Shown here piece after piece: positions 39,385 through 47,695 of a DNA stretch of 64,000 nucleotides. Location: contig NW_006921534.1 of the NCBI RefSeq assembly GCF_000340215.1, forward strand, positions 1,793,053-1,857,052. The letters are read 5' to 3'. Position 1 is the first letter of the stretch, and each line of letters opens with the position of its first letter. Made by a program: the position numbers and the translations under genes. The DNA comes from Pseudocercospora fijiensis CIRAD86. Taxonomy: Eukaryota; Ascomycota; Dothideomycetes; Mycosphaerellales; Mycosphaerellaceae. The notes beneath the pieces are model-generated. The model worked only from the letters and a program-made list of their open reading frames with translations. It did no database searches and had not been told where the DNA came from.

Positions 39385-40251
39385 TCAGAATTCGATTTGG
39401 AGAAGGCACATGTTCCGCGTGCTCTGCGATGGCTGACGCCGCCCGGCTGCTTGGATGGGTATCCGGGTGCACCGGCCTGTCCCATCGACAAGGCTCAGAT
39501 GCACTGGCAGCGAATCATACGTCTCTGGGAGACTCGGCATGTTTCCAGCACTGTTTTGCCCGTTTTGAGCTGGGACATTGAACTTCAATAGAGAAGCGTC
39601 CAGGCTTCGGCCGCCCGGGCAATTGCCATGTCTAAATGCCCGTAGGTGTTGATGAAAGACGCCACGATGCAGTTGAGTAGGTCGTTGTGCTGGAGAGAAT
39701 GTCAAGGATCTCGGAGCCGTGCAGGCCATGTCACCCCAGCTGGTTGTCGAGCTGGCGTAGGCGTAGGCGTAGGCGTAGGCGGAGCCTGCTGGAGGACTTC
39801 CCACGCCACAAAACCCTCGCACGGTCGCCGCTGTAACGCCTCTCCAACCCGGAAACGCGTTCCCGCCCAGGGAGATCTGCGATGGCCCGATGGGATGTCG
39901 AGCGGTGAGGGTCTGGTGCATGACAAGAAGTTGTAACGTCAACACTTCCTGCATTGGTCCGAATCTTGCATTCCTTGCATTCGCTGCCCACGAATCTGCA
40001 TTCCGCCATCCGGTGCTTGCTGCAGCGGCAAGCAGTGAGCATCCAGCAAACCTGCGAGATGGATCGGTGAAGAGGATATCCGTATCGTCGAAAGAGACGG
40101 CCGCCGAGAGAAGAGACCCGAAGCACTGGGATGCCTGCGTAACATCCGTATGCTTGCCACATCCATTTGTGATATATCTCAAATCGGGAGCAGAAAAGCC
40201 TGCATCTGCCATCGGCCCACCAACTGTGGATGTGGCCTCTTCATGCATCAT
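39385..40251 (-). CDS. uncharacterised open frame, 288 residues
   Basis: An ATG-started frame with no recognised domain. It contains an Ala-Tyr run (AYAYAYAY) that comes straight from the (GTAGGC)n repeat at 39754-39782. Composition is mixed and there is no clear signal peptide. Several competing frames exist on the other strand. It may be a chance frame in GC-rich DNA or a lineage-specific gene; there is no splice or family support. Confidence 0.25.
   Translation of the reverse strand: MMHEEATSTVGGPMADAGFSAPDLRYITNGCGKHTDVTQASQCFGSLLSAAVSFDDTDILFTDPSRRFAGCSLLAAAASTGWRNADSWAANARNARFGPMQEVLTLQLLVMHQTLTARHPIGPSQISLGGNAFPGWRGVTAATVRGFCGVGSPPAGSAYAYAYAYASSTTSWGDMACTAPRSLTFSPAQRPTQLHRGVFHQHLRAFRHGNCPGGRSLDASLLKFNVPAQNGQNSAGNMPSLPETYDSLPVHLSLVDGTGRCTRIPIQAAGRRQPSQSTRNMCLLQIEF
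39754..39782. repeat. hexanucleotide microsatellite (GGCGTA)n
   Basis: Nearly five perfect copies of ggcgta. Confidence 0.9.
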
Positions 40252-40835
40252 GAGGTCCTGTCATGCATGGACGACGAGTGCCAGACTGCTTGACAGCCTG
40301 CCACTAGAATATGTACGGCATTGGCTTGACGCTGTACGCTGCGCATGAGCGACGGCCATGCTGCTCGTGCATAGCGGCTGGGGGTGCACGACATATCAGA
40401 AAATTTTCCTGGGGCTAGATGCTGCGCGGTGGGGTGGGTGAGAGGGAGAGGCCCGCCGATTATATATAGCGAGAGGACATTGACCTTGTGTTCTTCGGGG
40501 CGACATGGGCGCGAAAGATCTGGTTTGGCCAGCGTTGTTGAGAAGCTGATGAATGCGTAGAAGAGCAACTGTGTGTGAACTCAGCCTTCGCCTCGGATCC
40601 AGGATATCAAAATGCTGAACCAATCGGATGAGATGCGCATCTTGCAGAGGTACCCCCAAAATGGTATACTCACTGCGACTTCTCACGATTTCGAAATTGG
40701 CACAGCTTTCTGACAACTGACAACATCGGCCTGAGGTTGAGGTATGACCTGCGAGATGGTCCATATTGAATCAGATAATACATCCATCACTCATACACGT
40801 CTAGTCTGCATATCTACAAAAACATCTCGAAACTC

Positions 40836-42632
40836 CTATTCGAAATCTCCTCCACCTTCATCAGCGTCAAGCCAGCCGCGACACATTTGCACAGCACGAC
40901 TCCATTTGTTGAACATCTTCTCCGACACTTCTGGGCTGACATCGGGCGTAAAAATTCTCCTGTCCTTCTGGTTGATCGCTTTGAGCTCGTCAAACTCTTT
41001 CCAGACGTCGACAGCGAATCCAGCCGCGATTGCCGCGCCGAGTGCTGTGGTCTCGCACATGGCAGGACGGTCCACAGGAATGCCGATGATGTTGGCCTGC
41101 GCTTGCATGCAGAGATTCGAGTTGGACATGCCTCCGTCGACGGCTAAGTTTGAAAGCTTGTGCCCGCTATCCATCTCCATAGCGTCCAGGATTGCTCTTG
41201 TTTGGAAGCATGTGGCCTCCAGAGTGGCTCGCGCTATATGCCCTCGCTGCGTATGCTGTGTGATTCCGAATATCGTTCCCTTTGCATCGTCGATCCAGTA
41301 TGGTGCGAAAAGTCCCGAGAATGCCGTTACAAACACACATCCGCCATTATCCTCCACCGTGGCCGCGAGGTCGGATATCTTGTGTGAATGAGTAATGAAT
41401 CCAAGGTTGTTCATGAGGAATTTGACGCCTGATCCCGCAACAGCAATTGATCCTTCAAGTGCATACACAGGTTTTCGCTGACGCCCGAAATCGTACGCGA
41501 TTGTTGCAAGCAGACCGTGCTTGGAGATGACTGGTTTCTCGCCGACATTGTATAAAAGGAAGCAACCCGTACCATATGTGTTCTTGGCTGAGCCTGGTGT
41601 GAATCCTTGCTGCCCGACCAAAGCTGCTGACTGGTCACCAAGACAGCCTGCTATCCGCATGCCCTCGAGTGGGCCTGATGCTACGCGACCGTATGCGTCT
41701 GGATCCGAGGAAGGCACGATACGTGGTAAATGAAGCTTATCGATGTCAAGATCGAAGAATTCCAGAAGCTTTCGATCGTATTGGACAGTATGTAGATTCA
41801 TGAACATCGTTCGCGATGCATTGGTGGAGTCTGTCACGAAGTACTCCTTCTTCTTGCCATTGAGATTGTACAGCAACCAGGTATCGACAGTCCCAAAAGC
41901 AAGTCGTCCTTGATCATATGCCTCCTTCACCTCTGGTACGTGGCGGAGCAGCCAGACCAACTTCACTGCTGAAGGGTATGTGGACAGTGGCATTCCAGTC
42001 ATTTCAGAGAGGTCCAGGCCTAGCTCGGTCTCTTTCTGCTTCAACTCTCGAACGAGACCTTTCGTTCGAGTATCAGGCCATGCGATTGCATTATGCAATG
42101 GTTCGCCGGTTTCGTTGTCCCATACAAGCGCAGTCTCTCGCTGGTTGGTGAGACCAATCGCTCGAATATCGCGGATCTCATGTCCAAGCTCTGTGAAGGA
42201 TGTGATGCACTTCTTCATGCATGCTTCTGCGCTCGCAACTAGCTCTTTCGGATTGTGTTCGTGCCATCCTGACTCGGGATAGTGCTGCTGGAATTCATGC
42301 TGGTGACTCGCGACAGGCTGGCCAACGCCATCGAAGACGATAAAACGTGTACTAGTCGTTCCTTGATCGAGAGCTCCAATGAAGAACTGAGCAAGGACGT
42401 TTTCATGACTCGTTGTGAATCGTGGGAGAGGTGGTCGCTCTGGTTTGAGGCCACCATGGACTGGCGTCTGTCGTTCAACCTTTGTCGTGCTTGCGCCAGC
42501 AGCTCTTATTGCGCTTGGCACTGACTGGGGCAGGTTGGACGGCAGTGTCTTGGTGACCTGTTCTTCTGCTGACATATCTGAGCTCCGAGGAGTAGCAGCA
42601 GCAGGGAGCGATTCCCTCAAGATTTGATCCAT
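40836..42632 (-). CDS. GUT1: glycerol kinase
   Basis: Single exon, 598 residues. The catalytic FGGY kinase body begins near residue 84 (FIGALDQGTTSTRFIVFD, phosphate-binding loop) and contains SHQHEFQQHYPESGWHEHNP, GLTNQRETALVWD, AIAWPDTRT, GTVDTWLLYNL, TDSTNASRTMFMNLHT, GCLGDQSAALVGQ, NTYGTGCFLLYN and the FGGY signature region VDGGMSNSNLCMQAQANIIGIPV. The first roughly 80 residues are an extra Ser/Pro-rich extension compared with bacterial enzymes; a second Met (MSAEEQ) at residue 20 could be the real start. It phosphorylates glycerol to glycerol 3-phosphate in the cytosol, feeding lipid synthesis and respiration. Confidence 0.95.
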   Translation of the reverse strand: MDQILRESLPAAATPRSSDMSAEEQVTKTLPSNLPQSVPSAIRAAGASTTKVERQTPVHGGLKPERPPLPRFTTSHENVLAQFFIGALDQGTTSTRFIVFDGVGQPVASHQHEFQQHYPESGWHEHNPKELVASAEACMKKCITSFTELGHEIRDIRAIGLTNQRETALVWDNETGEPLHNAIAWPDTRTKGLVRELKQKETELGLDLSEMTGMPLSTYPSAVKLVWLLRHVPEVKEAYDQGRLAFGTVDTWLLYNLNGKKKEYFVTDSTNASRTMFMNLHTVQYDRKLLEFFDLDIDKLHLPRIVPSSDPDAYGRVASGPLEGMRIAGCLGDQSAALVGQQGFTPGSAKNTYGTGCFLLYNVGEKPVISKHGLLATIAYDFGRQRKPVYALEGSIAVAGSGVKFLMNNLGFITHSHKISDLAATVEDNGGCVFVTAFSGLFAPYWIDDAKGTIFGITQHTQRGHIARATLEATCFQTRAILDAMEMDSGHKLSNLAVDGGMSNSNLCMQAQANIIGIPVDRPAMCETTALGAAIAAGFAVDVWKEFDELKAINQKDRRIFTPDVSPEVSEKMFNKWSRAVQMCRGWLDADEGGGDFE

Positions 42633-43319
42633 TCAATGCTGCGAAAGGGTGTATGTGTTTCTGCTGAAAAGATGCGATGTCAAAAGCGTTACAGAGCGAC
42701 TCTCCAAAAGAAAGAGTATTGAGTTGAGGAAGCGAATACTCTTTACTGATGTAAGTATTGCAGCAGGTCCACTCTCTCCACTGTCGCCAACGTTCTCTAA
42801 AGTAGACATTGCTTCGACCATCTCGGGGGTCCGAAAAGTTGTGCATAAGAAATTGCCGAATCAACGCCGACGGTCTATGTTTCTGAGGTTGGTGAGGTTT
42901 CTCTCGTGCTTTCAGACAAGCAATAATGAAGTAGGGGCTCGATGGTCACTAAATCGCTCGGACTGATCGATCCAAAATGGTCGATTTGACCGTCTTGCAG
43001 GTGGTGAGAGTAGGTTTGGGCCAAGGATGCGAGAGGGGCGTTCCATAAATGGTGATTGGTCCACATCGCCAAGACTACAACGTGTGAGCTACTCATACGG
43101 GGGATCTCGAGTTGTAAGGAAAATCGCGTCCGTCTTCTGTGTCATCCTACGCCAATTTGAGACGCATATTATCTTACGCGGTGTATACACAGAGCTCATT
43201 CTAGGTTATTTGATCCTCTTCCGTATGCTCCATTATACGGACTATACAATGTCGAATAATTGTAGTCCCTTTACCAATTCTGCGCGTAACTGAATGTCGT
43301 TCATCGTAGTATAAGTATA
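42633..43319. other. GUT1 promoter and intergenic DNA
   Basis: Upstream of GUT1 and downstream of the coiled-coil gene. No gene recognised. Confidence 0.5.
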
Positions 43320-43897
43320 TTATACAGCTTCCTCCTGCAACCCAAGAGCTCGGCGAAAGCGCTGACGTTTCACTCCAATGCTTCCATTCGGGTCCTCGCC
43401 TAATGCTGTAAGCAAGTTCGTTAGACTTGCTTGCGAGAATGTTGCGATTGCGGCTGGCGTAGCAGGAAAATTGTCGATTAGAGTATTGGTTATGCTTCGT
43501 AGCGGTATAAGAGCGTGTTCGGGCGAAGTAAGCTGTGAATTAGCGAGGCGAGCAAGGTTGTTGGCATCGCTATTCCAGATCTATTAGCTCGAATAACATA
43601 GAATAGGGTCTGTATAGCTGTATAGTACCTTGAGGAGATACGTGTAAGTATCCGAGTTTCCATCTCCTGCATCTGCTGCTGCATCTGCGCCATGTGTTGC
43701 TGCATCTGCTGCTGCATCTGCGCCATGTGTTGCTGCATCTGCTGTACCTGCTCCTGCAGAGTATTGACAGCCGTCAAGATCGCGGCACCGCCATCTACTG
43801 CTGGCAGATTGGCAAAGCGTCTGAAGTTGTCGGTAACAATCTGAGATGCGTCTGCAAGCGCCGGAAGGTCGGGCGGGGTGCTAACGTAAGAAGGCAT
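43320..43897 (-). CDS. small coiled-coil protein with MQQ repeats, 172 residues
   Basis: Two exons, 43897-43629 and 43569-43320, with a 59-bp intron whose acceptor at ggaatag restores the frame. N-terminus MPSYVSTPPDLPALADASQ followed by NFRRFANLPAVDGGAAIL, then a glutamine/methionine coiled coil (QMQQHMAQ units, residues about 50-82). Exon 2 gives SDANNLARLANSQLTSPEHALIPLRS, FPATPAAIATFSQ, LTNLLTALGEDPNGS and RQRFRRALGL. I recall similar small coiled-coil proteins, often in several copies, in Pezizomycotina genomes, with no known function. Without splicing the frame ends in an unrelated tail. It may be a member of an expanded, possibly mobile, gene family. Confidence 0.7.
43676..43748. repeat. 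coding minisatellite in coiled-coil gene
   Basis: Tandem units of the type tgctgcatctgcgccatgtgt encode the QMQQHMAQ heptad-like repeat, so coiled-coil length can change by unit gain or loss. Confidence 0.8.
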
Positions 43898-44057
43898 TCC
43901 GAGCTAGAAGAAGTATTGTCTAATGCGCCGATGTTCTGTCTGAGAGCTTGTGTAGTTTGCGATGCTAACAGTAGTGCTGTGTGTTCAGTATTCTGTTGTT
44001 TGTTGATAGTTTGTAAGAGAGCGCAGCAGGCGCCCCTACAGCGCCAGGTTCGCGCTC

Positions 44058-44079
44058 GGCTACGGCTACGGCTACGGCT
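44058..44079. repeat. short (GGCTAC)n repeat
   Basis: Three and a half copies of ggctac close upstream of the interrupted tRNA-Ser gene. Confidence 0.8.
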
Positions 44080-44139
44080 TCCCCCGCAACGCAGACAACG
44101 CTGTAATTATTAATAATTCTTTCAACACCCGTCTTTCAA

Positions 44140-44316
44140 GGCACTTTGGGTTAGTTGTCCCAAATCAACGTCGTTTCTTGATCAATGCTGATGAAAAGCA
44201 GCGGAGTGGTTAACGCGCTGGCCTGCTAGACATCCTCGTCAAGTGGACTGATCGTTTTAAACGATCAACTCAAGCCAGTCTCTTCGGAGGCGAGAGTTCG
44301 AATCTCTCAGGTGTCG
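44140..44316 (+). tRNA. tRNA-Ser(GCT) interrupted twice
   Basis: The 5' acceptor strand GGCACTT (44140-44146) pairs along its whole length, with two G-U pairs, with AGGTGTC at 44309-44315; discriminator G at 44316. Positions 8-9 are TG. An insertion of about 52 nt (44149-44200) follows, then the D-arm GCG..GAGTGGTTAA..CGC, anticodon stem CTGGC/GCCAG with loop CTGCTA and anticodon GCT, a 44-nt intron at the normal 37/38 site (44229-44272, with a perfect gatcgttt/aaacgatc hairpin), a class-II variable arm CTC-TTCG-GAG, and T-arm GAGAG-TTCGAAT-CTCTC. Removing both inserts leaves 81 nt, normal for tRNA-Ser. TTTT at 44325-44328 can stop Pol III. The first insert is not at a canonical eukaryotic position; the gene may be a pseudogene or need unusual processing. 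Confidence 0.65.
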
Positions 44317-44324
44317 CGCTTCTC

Positions 44325-44328
44325 TTTT
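44325..44328 (+). terminator. Pol III T-run
   Basis: TTTT nine bases after the tRNA-Ser 3' end. Confidence 0.6.
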
Positions 44329-44980
44329 GCGTGAAACTGGTTGTGTTGCGTTGCGCTGCGAGGTCATCGAGATATGGCATTTTGACATCTTGAACTTTTG
44401 ATATAGGGTTGCCAAGCATTGTAGAATATTCGATGTTCACTGAAGCGCGTGCCAAGAGACGCACGGATCCCGACTTCACTCATCTTCCTGTCGCCCAACT
44501 CGCGTGCAGTGGTCTATTATTTCTCGCCACTTTCTTGTCGTATTGTCCCTCTTCATGGTCGTCTGACCCCGCACGCTGTTAGAAATCGGACAGATGCCGT
44601 CGAATTCCTAGATCGCATCGTTGCGCCTTCTTTGACGATCCGCGTCACGTCCGCGAGATCTCTGCTCGCCGATTCGCTTGAGTTATCCCATATCGCTATG
44701 ATCTTGTGCCAGGAGGCATACAACGGTACCGCGCTTTGACGAGGCGAGACACCGGCAAACGGCAAGTGAGGTTGAGCCTTGACCTGCAAAAGCCAATGGT
44801 CTCTGGCATCGTTCGGCTCGAGCTATGCGTCCCAAGACGCTCAGCAGGGCAAGCTTGCACAGCTTCAACATATATGATACCAGTCTCGCGAACTTTTTGC
44901 ATGAAGATCTCTGGAATCATGAGTTCTAAAGCGCGGGTTAACTTGCCTGCGGATGTGGTTGGCTCTGAAAAGAAAACTTA
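44329..44980. other. intergenic between tRNA-Ser and transporter remnant
   Basis: No gene recognised. The missing 5' part of the nitrate transporter is not found here in any frame. Confidence 0.45.
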
Positions 44981-45409
44981 TTGGAAATGCCCGTGAACGT
45001 TTGCCGACTTCGATCTCGAAAGAGTTCACCACTATCAAGCGCCAAAATCTGGATTGTCATCGTCGGAGTGGTATCTGGAGCTTTCTTGATCGCTATTGGT
45101 CTTACTGATCCAATGCAAGAGTCGATGATGTTTGGCCTCGTCGCCGGCACGGCCGTATTTCTAGAAGCGGGAAACGGAGCGAACTTCGCCTTGGTCCCTC
45201 ACGTCCATCCTTCGGCGAATGGCGTGCTGTCTGGGACCGTTGGAGCTGTGGGAAATCTCGGAGGCGTGATTTTCGCTATCGTGTTTAGATATCATCACAC
45301 GAATTATGCGGAGAGTTTTTGGATCACTGGAGTCATGGTCATTGGTATGAACCTGGCCTTGTGCTGGGTCAAGCCAATACCTAAGGTACAGGTTGGCGGT
45401 AGAAGTTGA
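44981..45409 (+). pseudogene. C-terminal fragment of nitrate/nitrite transporter (NNP family)
   Basis: About 140 codons corresponding to the last third of an NrtA/CrnA-type MFS transporter: AKIWIVIVGVVSGAFLIAIGL, then EAGNGANFALVPHVHPSANG with GTVGAVGNLGGVIFAIVFRY, the second nitrate-signature region, and final helix WITGVMVIGMNLALCW followed by KPIPK. The first eight or nine membrane helices and the first signature are absent upstream, so it cannot be a working transporter. The remaining frame is intact and not RIP-mutated, suggesting recent truncation or a rearrangement breakpoint just 5' of it. No nitrate or nitrite reductase is nearby. Confidence 0.75.
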
Positions 45410-45768
45410 GCGGCATGATTGGCCATCGCGAAGGGTTGTGGATTGCAGCTGAAAGACTCCGTATCTACTTCCAGAGCTCTGGATCTGACATGCAATGCTC
45501 CCTTAGAAATGCTGGCTGTACGTTTAATTGTCTCGCACAAAGCCTGGGCCAAACTTCCGCTCTCTGAAATATGTCGATGCGCTTCTCGAAGTGCTTTCAA
45601 CACAGACGGCAGATCAGGGTCATGATCTCAAACGTGCAGACAAAATTCCACAATTCGTTGCGTACATCGTATATACTGCAAAGCTCACAAAGATGCCCAC
45701 CAGTGCCGGGCTCGCTAAAGTGCATTAGACAGTACAGGGTATAAAGCTTTTGGACACGATTTTCATCA
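45410..45768. other. intergenic, convergent 3' ends
   Basis: Between the transporter remnant and the NSE4 stop. Nothing recognised. Confidence 0.5.
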
Positions 45769-47237
45769 CTAGGCATACCAGCCTCTGCTCCCAACCTGAG
45801 TAGGCTGTTCATCGTCCCGATGAGGTATCAAAGGCTGCGTGATGTCAAACGCTTTGATCAAATTTTGCCAGGTCGAATAGTCGATCGAGAAGACGGATTG
45901 ATTCTTCACAGTTCTCTCCGCTCTTTGTTGCTCCAGATCTCGAGGCGTCGTGAGGACTATGGAAAAGAATCAGCATAAGTCACGTGTCACTCCAAATTCA
46001 TAACTTACCAAGTGTCGCCAACCCATCATCATCTGGCGCGATTCCGGCATTGCCCTCCTTGATCAGGAACGAGACGTAGAAGAGGTTTTCCACAGTCTGG
46101 CCAAAGCTGTGTGGATTGACGACAAAGTCAAAGAGCGAAGGCGAACCGGTTGATGTGACTCTGTATTTCTTGCAGAATTCTTTGGCTCGCTTGGCGTCCA
46201 TCTGACCTTCCTCGGACTCAATGCGCTCGGCTGCCGTGCTCGCTCTCTTGCAATGACGGCGAAGGAGGTGTCTGATATTTTCGCATTGCTGAGTCAGAGC
46301 ATTTTGATCAGGTGCTGAAAGATCTTCCTTGGCCAGCGTTTCCGGTCTCGACTCCTGGGCATTTCTGTCCTGAGTCTGACGCGCTCGTCGTTGCGTCAAC
46401 ACACGCACCCTCTTCTGGACCGATAGCGGCCCTAGCAGGAATGTCGGGCATGGCGGACGGGAGTTGTAGGGAAAGCAGGCATGGCGGCCGATGACTTCCC
46501 AGTCTAAAGGTTCGTCATTATCCTCATCGTCCTCTTCCTGTCTCTGTCGTTGTGTCTGTGTTCGCGGCGCGTCGCCGTTGTCCATGCCTCCATTGCGCAT
46601 GAAGTGGACGCATTTCGTGATGAATTCGTCTACGTCTAAGCCGGTGCTATTATCGCCAAGCACCATGCTCTGAGCCTTCTTCACGGCCAGTCCTGAGACA
46701 TCGACCAGCAGTCTTGAATCGAGCATAGCATCGCCGGTCTGCTTGATATTCTTGAAGTTCTGATTCGCGCGATTGAGGGTATCCTGGAGTTCTGTGCCAT
46801 GGCTTCTGAGGTAATCGTCGCGATTTTCTGTATCATAGCATTAAAGAGAGTCCAGCGCTGCATAGCACGGAATACGCACCATTGAATTCGCGCTGGAGGG
46901 CACGCGACTTCCGCTTAATCTGCCTTCGTGTATCCGCATCTTGATTTGGATCGTAGTATTTCTTGAATTTGGCAGCCTCTGGATCCTCGTCGTCGTCTAG
47001 ATCCTCCTCTTGGGTGGCCATTGTGACGCGTTTGCGCTTCTGACCACGCGACTGATCGGTGTCGTTTGAAGAAGGCGTTGGCAGGCTCGTTCTGGGCTCG
47101 ATCGCGCGCCCTTTGCCCTTATCTCGACGCGGTCTGGGATCGCAATTCTCTTGGTCTGATGCTTGACTCGGATCGGGCGTCTCCGTGCCTGCGCGCGAGC
47201 CGGCGACTGTCGAAGGTCTATTATTGAGACGCGCCAT
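45769..47237 (-). CDS. NSE4: Smc5/6 complex kleisin Nse4
   Basis: Three exons: 47237-46880, 46827-46009 and 45956-45769; introns of 52 and 52 bp (gtgcgt...acag, gtaagt...atag). Product 454 residues. The N-terminus is Ser/Pro/charged and disordered. From about residue 95 comes the Nse4 N-terminal helix region (YYDPNQDADTRRQIKRKSRALQREFNENRDDYL), which binds Smc6/Nse3, then DWEVIGRHACFPYNSRPPCPTFLLGPLSVQ. The C-terminal winged-helix block is FDFVVNPHSFGQTVENLFYVSFLIKEG, completed after the last intron by KNQSVFSIDYSTWQNLI. Nse4 bridges the Smc5 and Smc6 heads and acts in homologous repair in the nucleus. Both introns are needed to keep this conserved sequence in frame. Confidence 0.93.
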
Positions 47238-47695
47238 GGCTCATAATTGGACTACAGCTACTTCACTGTGCCGCTGCGTTGTTGGGAAAGGGAGAGGTGC
47301 CGCAATGTGTCTCCTCAGGCCGAGAGCGTCGCGGAGACTAACGACGTGCCAGGCCTCAGTTCATGGGAGTCACCGCAATATATCAATAATAGAGGTGAAA
47401 AACTCAGTCGCGACACGTCGAGAAGTGAGTTCTGGTGTGAGGTTGAGGTTGAAGCGTGAGAGAGTTGTTGTCTGCCCCTTGAAGCTCTCGGCGTGGGAAA
47501 GGAAAGTTTGGAGACGCGCCGACGATTCACTTCGCTTCAACTCGCGACGTGGCCCAAGCTCCCATGACTATCACGTGGAGTAGAACCCAAGACATCTGAT
47601 CATTTCCACGTTTGCTCATTGTGTCTGTGTCTGCGAGACGTATCACGAACTCCTTGACACCTTTCCCTAGATGATGACGGGGCGACGACAATGGG
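47238..47695. promoter_or_regulatory. divergent upstream region of NSE4 and VPS34
   Basis: 458 bp between the two start codons on opposite strands; the promoters of both must lie here. No recognised element. Confidence 0.5.

Larger units (their letters stand above)
38697..40835. other. gene-poor region upstream and downstream of unknown frames
   Basis: Contains a 288-codon minus-strand open frame (39385-40251) listed separately at low confidence, and a hexamer repeat at 39754-39782. No recognised gene. Confidence 0.4.

Noticed and set aside
43676..44080. CRISPR-like repeats
   Set aside because: Short direct repeats without unique spacers, in a eukaryotic coding sequence and a hexamer run.
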